NCBI GenBank assembly: GCA_020080175.1
Contig: JAGHQL010000109.1
Span: 1-64,000 of the forward strand
Direction: 5' to 3'
DNA length: 64,000 nt
Source: Glutinoglossum americanum
Taxonomy: Eukaryota; Ascomycota; Geoglossomycetes; Geoglossales; Geoglossaceae
In this document: positions 56,008 through 64,000 of the stretch, one piece after another
Layout of the letters: every line of letters begins with the position of its first letter
Position numbering within the stretch: position 1 is the first letter of the stretch
Translations under genes and position numbers: made by a program
The notes under the pieces: model-generated
The model's database searches: none
What the model was told of the DNA's origin: nothing
Seen by the model: the letters and a program-made list of their open reading frames with translations, nothing else

Positions 56008-56688
56008 TCAAACCCTCTGCGGATGCTTGATTGCCCAGCAATGAACGCAAAATGCCAATGCACCTTGTTCATCACCCACCACACACTTGTCACATCGTCC
56101 GCACCTCAGACAGCGTTTCCAGTACTGGAGCTTTCTACAGTGCGGACAATGATAGACGCTTCTAACTCCGCATGGACGTTCTTTGGCCAGGGGGATGGTC
56201 CAACCAGGCTTGAAATGTCCTACCAAGAAGAGGCATTCCAGACAATGGTCGTAGTAACGATAGATATACTGCTTACGACCTGGGGTCGTGCCCGGTACTA
56301 TCTTCGGGCTTCTGGCGAACGAGGTTAAAGGTCGATATATGAAGCAGCCCTCGCAGATCCGGGAATCGCGAGGCACCATATCCCAGAAGCGCAGCCGCTT
56401 GAGAATATCGTATGCCTCATCTCTATCTGACGCTAGGAGCCGACGTTCCATGGCGATGGTACTATAGAAGTACCGGCTGGTAAACTTCAGAGCCATCACT
56501 GATATCCAAGGGAGCTCCTTAACGATCTGCAAATGGAGTTCAGTGGGTAACCTAGCAAGTGTTGGGCTAACTGGTATCGCCATTATCGGGTCTTCCGACC
56601 GTGATGCGTTGGGATACGTTGGGAAAACTAGGAAACGATTCTGCAGGTTCACCTTTATATCAAGCGGATCGATTATTCTACATCTCAT
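56008..56688 (-). CDS. F-box protein with CxxC zinc-type clusters
   Basis: A single exon of 226 codons from the ATG at 56688; a later ATG at 56583 (191 aa) directly precedes the F-box and is the alternative start. The F-box is LARLPTELHLQIVKELPWISVMALKFTSRYFYS (about residues 45-77). The C-terminal half carries repeated Cys pairs: ICEGC, HCLEC, HCPHC, CLRCGRCDKC and CVHC, enough for two or three zinc sites. F-box proteins bind Skp1 and present substrates to SCF ubiquitin ligases; here the cysteine clusters would be the substrate side. The layout is familiar from expanded, lineage-specific F-box families of filamentous ascomycetes. It stands alone in a gene-poor region. Confidence 0.75.
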   Translation of the reverse strand: MRCRIIDPLDIKVNLQNRFLVFPTYPNASRSEDPIMAIPVSPTLARLPTELHLQIVKELPWISVMALKFTSRYFYSTIAMERRLLASDRDEAYDILKRLRFWDMVPRDSRICEGCFIYRPLTSFARSPKIVPGTTPGRKQYIYRYYDHCLECLFLVGHFKPGWTIPLAKERPCGVRSVYHCPHCRKLQYWKRCLRCGRCDKCVVGDEQGALAFCVHCWAIKHPQRV

Positions 56689-58105
56689 GTCCTCTACGAG
56701 CACCCAGAATCAGGGTGTCACGTCTTGGGTAGCTATGGGATGGTCTTTGAGACAAAAAACAATTTTGGAAACAGCTGGACAAATAACTCCACAGAAGCAA
56801 ACTGCTTAACACGCGATCAATTGCATTTGCTCGTTGTGGCCATCGGTGACGTGCCTTGAGCGCTACAGCACAGTATTTTCCTGTGAGCTAATGCAATGCA
56901 TAATGTACACCGCAAGCCAAGGATACGTCTTCTAATGGTCGATATTTCAGCGCTTGGGCCATGCATTCATTAATATGTCCACATGCCGTCAGGCAAAACA
57001 GTTGTACACTTCTCTCTGGTGGACAACCTGCTTTGCTTATCACCACGACCGAAATTTTCACAGTGACTTTCCTTTTTCATTGGGTAGCATTCAACAGCCA
57101 GACCATAAATCGAGAATTCGACGGTGGTCTATATTATGACGCTCTTTTATCATCCGCTCTTTGATCTCATTCGTTTGAGATATCCTTTCAATTTTCAACA
57201 ACGCACTTGCGTTTCGCCCGAGCAACAAAAGAAACAAAGCAGACACAATTTATTTACTAATAACTAGATATATTGATGACCTTCAATAGCCATTGGGAGA
57301 AGGACACAACACGCACACATACGAACGGCAATGTAACCACGACCTTTGGAAACTGAGGGTTGCTGCTCGGTCTACTGGAATTTATTCTTTCTTGGAATCC
57401 CATTTGCTGCTGCCGAGGACCCATTGTCGTCTAGAACTAACTTTTGTTTTCTGTATTTTCAAGCTCGAATACGACTGCACTGGCGGGATTTCAGGTGTGT
57501 TCGAGCATACAAGCTAGGCCTCCGGAATATGTCGAAAGGATTGGGTGAGAGTGTCTCGAAACGGATCGGCGGAATTGATGCGGGAGGATTCGGTATTATG
57601 TGGACGGCAACGGGAATATATTGGGAAAAAGATAGCAAATGAGAATCAAGGAGCGGGATCAGTTGTGATTGATCCGCTCTTTCCACTACCCCATCTCAAA
57701 ATAAAATTATTTTCTACCTGAATATTGTGAACAAACCTGGTTGAAAACTAGGTGCAACTCGACATTATGAGCACCACACCCGAGCTCTCTTCGTCCATCA
57801 CCAAAGCAGAGCGACGGAGCCACGGCAGAAAACACTATTAAACGCTTTCGGATACCCTGGAGATGGCCTCTACAACAAAGAAATGATTGCCTCCCCACAG
57901 CAATCTCCAAACCCCCTCACAACACTAGAACAAGCCCATCACGACAACATAAAGGAGAGATGCTTCTAGACGCATCATGTAGCCACTAAACCCCCTTGAA
58001 AAAAAAGTGGAATAAGCACACCAAAAAGTTACCTAAAAAACCCACTCACTTGCCCGATAGAGAGAAAGGGAGAGACACCAAAAAAAAAAAAAAAAAAAAA
58101 AAGAT
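56689..58105. other. intergenic region, no gene recognised
   Basis: About 1.4 kb between two divergent genes. Its right end is A-rich (from about 57955) and merges into the poly-A tract before the next start codon. No coding or RNA feature supported. Confidence 0.45.
58080..58102 (+). repeat. A23 tract directly before a start codon
   Basis: Twenty-three consecutive A residues end three bases before the ATG at 58106. It would lie in the 5' leader of the next gene. Length is likely variable between strains or between reads. Confidence 0.9.
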
Positions 58106-59182
58106 ATGGCCTCCCTCTTCGGCACCATCCCAATAGCTATCTCCCCCAGGGACCTAACACCCACAGACATATCCCTCCTAACCTACGCCCTCCGCCGCCC
58201 GCCCACCCCCCCCGACGCCCTGGCCCGCCAGCTCAAACGCGAAGCCCAAGCCATCCGCGCGCTCCCCCGCCGCCTCAAAGCCCCCGTGCCCTGGCAAGGG
58301 GCGATCGTCAGCGCGCTCGACCGAGCGAGCGCGAACCGCGCCGGCATACCGGGGTGCGCCCGGCGGCTCTGCCGCACGCACCGGCCGCTGAACGGGCAGC
58401 TGCTGCACGCGCTCCTGGGGCTCCTGAAGCGCGCGGTGCGGCGGCTTCCGCTGGGGGCGCCGGAGCCGCTGGGGAGGATTTCGCGGCTTTGGGCTGGGGA
58501 GGGGGGTGAAGACGGTGGCGGGGGGGATGGGGTGTGGTGCGTGCAGGGGGATGGGTGTGAGGGGTGTATATTGGCGCGGGTTGGAGGGGAGGCGGGGGCG
58601 GTGGCGGGGCTGAGGGGGTTGTTGGTGGCGGGGAAGGGGGGGAAGGGGCGGAAGAGGTTTTTGAGGGTTGTGGAGGGGTGGGTGGATGGGTTTATGGGGG
58701 ATGAGGCTGTGGAGGAGGCGGTTAGGGCGAGGAGCGAGGAGATTGCGAAGGAGGTTCTGGACGGTCGCCGTCGTGGTCAGCGTCGGTATCGTGGCCATCG
58801 TCGACCTGCTCCTCTTACTGTGACCACCGACTCCGATCCTGAAATATCGGTAATAGGCCACTACGCAGGTCTCGTATCGCACTCCTACCTCCCCCCCAAC
58901 TGTGTTACCCCGTTCCCGGGTCCGCATCAGTTCTCCCTCCGTAGAAGCCCGGAAGAGGAGGGGTTTGTGCATCCTGCGTTTCAGCGGGATGGCGGTTCAA
59001 GGGCTTCGCTGGTGCGAAGCAGTAGTGGCGGTGATGGCGCATCGTTCCCGCCTCGTAGTTCGGATGAGAGGGCTGCGAGTTATCAGGATGTCGTGTGTAA
59101 ACCATTTCAGGACGATGCTTCGTCGGGGTACAGCAGTGACGACTCGCGAGCCACGCGCTGGGGTACATTCTGCCGTCAGTAA
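58106..59182 (+). CDS. GC-rich conserved-looking protein, unknown function
   Basis: One exon, 358 aa. The first 210 residues are Arg/Gly/Ala/Leu-rich with helical segments (TPTDISLLTYALRR, GQLLHALLGLLKRAVRRL) and a Cys-containing motif CEGCILARVGG near residue 150 followed by GRKRFLRVVEGWVDGF. The rest is Ser-rich and disordered. I remember comparable CxxC-ILARIGG plus W segments in uncharacterised Pezizomycotina proteins, but give no function. Codon use is strikingly GC-rich for the window, with a switch from C-rich to G-rich coding at about 58440, where the strand skew reverses. The start is preceded by a 23-A leader. Confidence 0.65.
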   Translation: MASLFGTIPIAISPRDLTPTDISLLTYALRRPPTPPDALARQLKREAQAIRALPRRLKAPVPWQGAIVSALDRASANRAGIPGCARRLCRTHRPLNGQLLHALLGLLKRAVRRLPLGAPEPLGRISRLWAGEGGEDGGGGDGVWCVQGDGCEGCILARVGGEAGAVAGLRGLLVAGKGGKGRKRFLRVVEGWVDGFMGDEAVEEAVRARSEEIAKEVLDGRRRGQRRYRGHRRPAPLTVTTDSDPEISVIGHYAGLVSHSYLPPNCVTPFPGPHQFSLRRSPEEEGFVHPAFQRDGGSRASLVRSSSGGDGASFPPRSSDERAASYQDVVCKPFQDDASSGYSSDDSRATRWGTFCRQ

Positions 59183-59779
59183 GTTGGCCCCTCACATTTC
59201 CTTATGCCAATTCCAGTCAATCAGTCGATTTTTTAGAATGACCGAGTAAGAAGAAACAGCAGCCATCATCAGCAAATGACAAATTTACATTTGAATAGTA
59301 AGAGCCTTTGTCTGAAAGTACACTATCCAAGCGCCCACCCACATGAGAAAAGAAAAAAAATAATAGAAAAAATAAACATAAAAAGGGAGTCGTATGAGTA
59401 CAAATCCCAGGTATGAACACCCTCAACCCCGTCCCCCCCATCCCCTTTGCAAACACCCTATTCGGCTATGAGGGAGGGCAGCGAGTGACGCCTGTGGTTA
59501 CAGATTTAGAGTAACATTCTGAGCAGTAAGGAAACACCCCCTAAGAAAAACAGGACGCGCATACTGGAACTATAGCGAACGGCGTTTTGCGGTTGGACCA
59601 TCCTGGTGCGGAGCATTTTCGTTGACCTCTTGCAGCCGCAATAACGCCAGCACCTAAGGGACTTTGGGAGATATATTCGACAGCAAAGAAGAAAAGGTCC
59701 CCGTGTTCTCCCTTTTGACCAAACACCATATTACCATTACTTTTCTCGTACCGCCTAAATATTCCGAAATTCCCCTATG
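59183..59779. other. convergent intergenic region
   Basis: About 600 bases between the ends of the GC-rich gene (+) and SUR2 (-). A/T-rich around 59340-59390, as expected for transcript ends. No gene seen. Confidence 0.5.
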
Positions 59780-61413
59780 TTACCGGCTGCTCTCTAGGCC
59801 CAAGACGCCTCCGCTTCGCCCATGTAAACTTCCATTAACCCTTTCTCTAAGGCCTTTCAGACTGCCGACGTCGCTTGGTGTGGGATTTCCGCTCTTCTTC
59901 CTCGGGCTTCTTCGTGGCGCTATTCTTTGTTCCTTCTCATCCTCTGTTTCGTCCGCTAGGATACGTGGACCTCCACTTTCGCTGTCCTCCCGCAACTCGG
60001 CAGATTGTCGGGAGGTCGAAATAGACGGTTTGAGGTTCTCTTTCAGTCCACCTAGGGGGGATTTTGCACTAGTGATCCCGATTTGATGCGAGCTATCGCC
60101 GTCGTAGATGCCGTTTGTTGGTTCATTTACGTCTGGCGTACCAGACACTTCCCTGTCCGCCGCGCGCTGAGCGCTCTTGCGCGAGCGCTCGTACTTACCT
60201 GAAACATCACCGGTCCAGGTTGTGCCGAGTATACGATCCCAAAACGTGAAGAATGGCTGTGAGAAGTTCGCCTGTGAATCTGTTAGTTTGGAGTCGATCA
60301 AATTTCACTAGGGGTGGGGGGCATTGCTGCTGTTGCTCCATTCTGGGGATACAAAAGAACGCACCTTAATGCCCCAGCTCTGATGATGGATATCGTGGTA
60401 TGCAGCATTGTTACCTGTCAAATGTTGCAGGGGATCCCAGGGTAGTGCATAACCGCAGTGGTCATCGACCGTCTTGATGGTTGAACAGGTGAAAAACCAC
60501 ATTCCTTGTCGGGTTGTCAAACCTGCGAACTTGAACGCTATGCTAGCTCCCATAGTATCGAGAAGAAAGCCTTCGAAGGGATGGTTATATAGCGCACCAA
60601 AGGCATAAGGGACATAGAGTCGGTGGTGGCGTGAATGGAAAGTGCCTGATCAGGGTGAGTTCAAGAACGTCTGCGATGTCGTGTTGCCTAAAATACAGCA
60701 TGGACTAGCCAGAAATGGTTTAACTTACGATATAACCATAAGTTCGAGTGCATCGCCCTATGCAAAAAGTATTGCCAAGTATCCATGAAGAGCACTGCCA
60801 ATGAAAATTGGAGTGCCGGTACAAGCACCCAGTATATGGCCTTCGCCGCAATAACCTCCCAAGCCGCAAACGCAGGAACAATTTCCACATCTCCAGAGCT
60901 GAGGGATATTGCGTTTGTCAACCAGGGGTAGTTGCCTCCAGAGAGGAAGCCGGAAAGAATCGGGTATGATCTAGCAACGTTACTTGCTATGCCGGCAGCA
61001 TTTAGCCCAACGAGAGACAATAGCCCAGGAACAAGCCTCTGCCCCGTCCTAATCCGCGTTGCCCACACTGCAACGTCATAATTTTCTTTTCCTATGACGT
61101 CCTCCGGCTCGGTCATGCCAAGTAGAATCCCAATCACTGTCTGTATGAATTGTTGAATGAGGACGTCTTGAATGACGTCCCTTTTCGATACATGGTTTCT
61201 CTTCAGAAGTTCGGTGGGCGTATGCAGGCGATACTGCGGTAGATAGTCGTTGACGTCTAGGAAGTGGAAGAAGAGGGACAGAGCCCAGTAGGCGACGACG
61301 GGAAATATGAGAGTCAAGAATTTGTCCGGGATAGGCGCAATGAGCGGTGGAAGCGGCGATAGTATGTAGGACGGTAGCGGCGGAATGCCCCCAGCGGCCG
61401 TAGAATTCGACAT
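59780..61413 (-). CDS. SUR2: sphinganine C4-hydroxylase
   Basis: Three exons, 61413-60729, 60645-60365 and 60271-59780, give 485 aa. The enzyme adds the C4 hydroxyl to sphinganine or dihydroceramide, giving phytosphingosine in the ER membrane. Several hydrophobic segments occur (about residues 30-50, 125-145 and 195-215). The di-iron histidine boxes of the fatty acid hydroxylase family are all present: HRAMH (218-222), HSRHH (232-236, completed across the first junction) and HDIHH (312-316), with VDDHCGYALPW and WGIKANFSQPFFTFWDR. The last 140 residues form a charged, Ser/Arg/Lys-rich tail absent from yeast Sur2 (349 aa). It begins after the conserved GTTWTG segment. Confidence 0.94.
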
Positions 61414-62271
61414 TGTTGAAAAAGACGCTTATTCAGGACTGTTCGTAGTGGCACGAGAGCGAGACGGTCGTTTGAATGTGAGATGTTCAAGGGGCTTATT
61501 GGAAATCAGACGGACGATTGCGCGTGGGTGACGCACGCGCGTCCTGAATAGCCCAAAACGAGGCGATGGAAATAAGAAAGGAGTGACAGTTTGATGATGC
61601 TCAGATCGACCGTTAGGAACGCAACACAGATTTATGAGCGCAGCTCCGTCAGGTCCGTAGAATTGAACCTTTGATTTCTGCCCCTGTAGCTAGCCGCTTT
61701 AACGCCGTGAATGCTGTTATTTTCTCTTGGTCGGTGCCGGAGCAAGTCTGACGAGCTGTCCAGGGTCGTGAGGGCCAGAGCTCGGACATTCGCCTAGGAT
61801 TGGACAGGCGCTGTTTCCAGGCCGAAATTGAACTTCCAGCACGCTTATTAGAAGCGGCTGAGGTATCTCTTGAGATGCGGTTTTTAGCTATCGAATATCT
61901 TCGGGCAGTCCGGAGAATTTCGTGCCGAGAAGAAATCCACCAGGCTAAAAAGCGGCGTGTCGATTGAATTGTTGTCTCACCACAACACGTCATCATGTGA
62001 TGAGGTCGGACCATATTCGGGGAAAATAAATTAATCGACCCCTTTAGAACATAAGATGCAAAAAACCAGCTTATTGAGTTGGAATTGTACGCTATGTAGT
62101 CTAGTTAGATTCTTAGTTAAGACAGGACACACCAATCCTAACTTTTCCACGATTGCGCAGCTGGCTACTTGGAGTACGATACTCGTGCTTGATTTATTAT
62201 TTGTTTCGTGCGCTGGATTCGTCTGTTGAGAACTAGCGGTGGATGCTGGTTCTCGTTGTCAACGAGAGCGT
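61414..62271. other. intergenic region between SUR2 and DRS1
   Basis: About 860 bases on the 5' side of SUR2 and the 3' side of DRS1, both minus-strand genes. It contains one open frame with an ATG (listed separately). Nothing else seen. Confidence 0.45.
61649..62014 (-). CDS. possible small basic protein (low support)
   Basis: A complete ATG-to-stop frame of 121 codons in the gap between SUR2 and DRS1. The product is basic and Arg/Ser/Thr-rich, with a His/Cys-containing start (MVRPHHMMTCCGET), RHEILRTARRYSIAKN and a C-terminal FTALKRLATGAEIKGSILR. An amphipathic basic N-terminal half could suit a mitochondrial protein, but I recognise no family and it could be chance. Confidence 0.2.
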   Translation of the reverse strand: MVRPHHMMTCCGETTIQSTRRFLAWWISSRHEILRTARRYSIAKNRISRDTSAASNKRAGSSISAWKQRLSNPRRMSELWPSRPWTARQTCSGTDQEKITAFTALKRLATGAEIKGSILRT

Positions 62272-64000
62272 CTACCGCTTGCCTACGCTTCTACTCCCAC
62301 TTTCCTTTCCCACACCTGCAGATCCACCCCTCTTCCCCTTCGGCGTCTTCGAGCCCTTACTAGACTTTTCTAAAGCTCCTTTTCCTGCTCTCTCTAGCGC
62401 CCCCTTTTTCCACACCCTCCCTGTCTCTCTCCTTTCCCTATCATCAAGTTTCTTCTTCATCTTGTTGCTCAACTTCCTCTTCTCCTTTCTCCCTACAGCC
62501 TCAGGCCCATTTAGCTCCACTTTCCCCAAAATCTTCGCCCGTCGCTTCTCTTTTTCACTTTCAAACCATGTTCGCTTCGGCTTTGCCATAATTTCGTCTT
62601 GATGGTCGATAATATTCTCCCCGCGTTTAAGCTGCATCTCTACTTGCGACAACTGTTTCTCTTCTTTTTCCTCCTTTAAAACCTCCTCGATCTCTCCGTG
62701 CAGGTCCTCGATCGCCTTTGCCCATTTGTCCGCAGCGTTAGGATCGACAGTCCGGCTAACGATCTTAGCTCCTTGTACTCTTCCCGCCTTGACCGCGGCC
62801 TTAATAACTTTACGATCAGGCTCAGCGGCAATGGTACAGGCGCGGCCAGTGCGACCGGCGCGGGCGGTACGACCAACACGATGCAAGTAGATTTCGTGTG
62901 ACTGCGGTGCCTCGTAATTGATAACTGTATCAACGCCTTTAATGTCGAGGCCTCTGGAGGCAAGGTCGGTGGCAAGGAGGAAGGAAACCCGGCCATCCCT
63001 AAAGGCTTCTATGCTTCTGATCCTCTATTGGTAGCGAGGGTTAGGGATAGCTCTTGAATGAGGAATTGTCATATGCGTATCAAATTACATACCTGCTCCT
63101 GACTCATGCTGCCATGCAATTCTGCAGCCTTCAGTCCGCAGAGTCCAAACACAACCCGTGCTCTATGAGCCTCTTTCTTCTGCCTGAAGAATACAATGAC
63201 TCGTTCTGTATACACTCCTTCACACAGAAGTAACAGATATCCCAAGCGTTTATCCTCCCGTCCGGGCCTGATCCTCACGAACTCCTGCACCAAAGTTGCC
63301 ACAGTTTGCTTCTTCGCATCAACCATTAACCGAACCGGCCTATTCAAGCCAACTCGTATAAGTTTATCCACAGAGTCGGTCATCGTAGCAGAAAAGAGCA
63401 TTGTCTGGCGAGATTTCGGAATAGTGGTCAAAATCTCGTTCAATTCATCTGCAAACCCATCTTCAAGCATCCTGTCCGCCTCGTCAAGGACTAGGATCTC
63501 TAGGGTGTCAACAGTAAAGCTAGGTGAATTGCGCATATGATCAATAAAACGCCCTGGTGTTGCAATGATCACATCAGGTCTTAGTCTTAGCTCAGCCTCT
63601 TGGATCTTTAAACTTAAGCCCCCGACCGCAAGGCAAAACTTGATGTCTGTGAAGGATGCTAGCTTGCAAGCAACAGAATGACACTGTATCGCTAATTCTC
63701 TAGTTGGTGCTAGGATGGCCACCCTACTCGTAGAAACCTTCTTGGGTCGATAAAGCAGTCGTTCCAAAATTGGCACAATGAAAGCAGCTGTCTTTCCAGA
63801 TCCTGTGACAGCGCCTCCAACGACATCTTTGCCAAGTAGAGCAACGGGTATTGTTTTGGACTGGATAGGTGTTGGTTCGGAGAACCCAACAGAGGCCAGA
63901 CCGCGGAGAATAGGTCGTGAAAGAGACATGGATTGAAATGAATTTAAAGAGCCCTTCGTGAATTTGTATTTCCCATTAGGTTTCTCTTCAGGAGCAAAGA
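62272..64000 (-). CDS. DRS1: DEAD-box RNA helicase Drs1 (DDX27), 5' part outside the window
   Basis: Two exons are visible, 64000-63093 (continuing past the window) and 63024-62272. The coding frame is open to the edge and reads [15 protein letters not shown] just before the Q-motif region, so the methionine at 63929 is internal. Helicase motifs run in order: the F/GF-PTPIQ Q motif, [11 protein letters not shown] (I), PTRELAIQ (Ia), TPGRFIDH (Ib), VLDEADRML (II), SATMTDSV (III), [13 protein letters not shown] (IV), [16 protein letters not shown] (V) and [16 protein letters not shown] (VI, with one substitution-prone Tyr). The Lys/Glu-rich C-terminal tail ([18 protein letters not shown]) is typical. 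Drs1 acts in nucleolar assembly of the 60S ribosomal subunit. Confidence 0.95.

Noticed and set aside
58178-58972. 264-codon minus-strand Pro/His-rich frame
   Set aside because: Shadow of the GC-rich plus-strand gene.
61650-61710. Possible tRNA (B-box-like GGTTCAATTCT on the minus strand)
   Set aside because: No convincing A box or foldable cloverleaf around it.

Overview
This window is nuclear DNA from a filamentous ascomycete (Pezizomycotina). Nearly every gene is broken by short introns (about 50-140 nt, GT...AG, many with a CTNAC-type branch site). The gene set includes HET-domain genes, a BrlA-like zinc-finger factor, LEU2, SUR2 and fungal-type UTP10, YSH1, TAF4, LHS1 and DRS1. I cannot fix the class or genus. 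Gene models were built by hand from splice signals, frame closure and recalled family conservation, with no alignment.

Layout. 0-6 kb: an N2227-family methyltransferase (+), a GPI-type thaumatin-like protein (-) and a small unknown basic protein (+). 6.6-15.2 kb: UTP10 with 11 exons (+) and a DENN/LCHN-type protein (+). 15.7-18.8 kb: LHS1, an ER Hsp70 ending in HDEL (-). 19-26 kb: an accessory-looking stretch with a decayed HET-domain gene (-), a cysteine-rich mucin-like membrane protein (+) and an intact HET-domain gene (+). 26.7-31.9 kb: YSH1 (-) and TAF4 (+) in divergent orientation. 32.7-33.9 kb: a BrlA-like C2H2 factor (-), beside a gene-poor region of about 5 kb. 39.1-49.5 kb: LEU2 (+), then APC10/DOC1, prefoldin subunit 4, an LCAT-like hydrolase and a conserved secreted protein, all on the minus strand. 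49.5-52.3 kb: a PHD-finger protein (-). 52.3-58 kb: gene-poor except for an F-box protein with cysteine clusters (-). 58-64 kb: a GC-rich unknown protein (+), SUR2 (-) and DRS1 (-), which runs off the right edge.

The genes do not form a pathway cluster. Most are single-copy housekeeping genes: ribosome biogenesis (UTP10, DRS1), mRNA 3' ends and initiation (YSH1, TAF4), chaperones (LHS1, prefoldin), the cell cycle (APC10), leucine synthesis and sphingolipid hydroxylation. They are interspersed with surface or secreted and self-recognition-type genes. I found no convincing tRNA, rRNA, CRISPR array, intact transposon or virus-derived element. Nothing here clearly amounts to a new biological system. 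The best second looks are the very long open first intron of the methyltransferase gene, the in-frame introns in TAF4 and the DENN gene, a G-quadruplex-prone repeat upstream of the thaumatin gene, an extra Cys/His cluster in the BrlA-like factor, and the decayed HET locus near an intact one.
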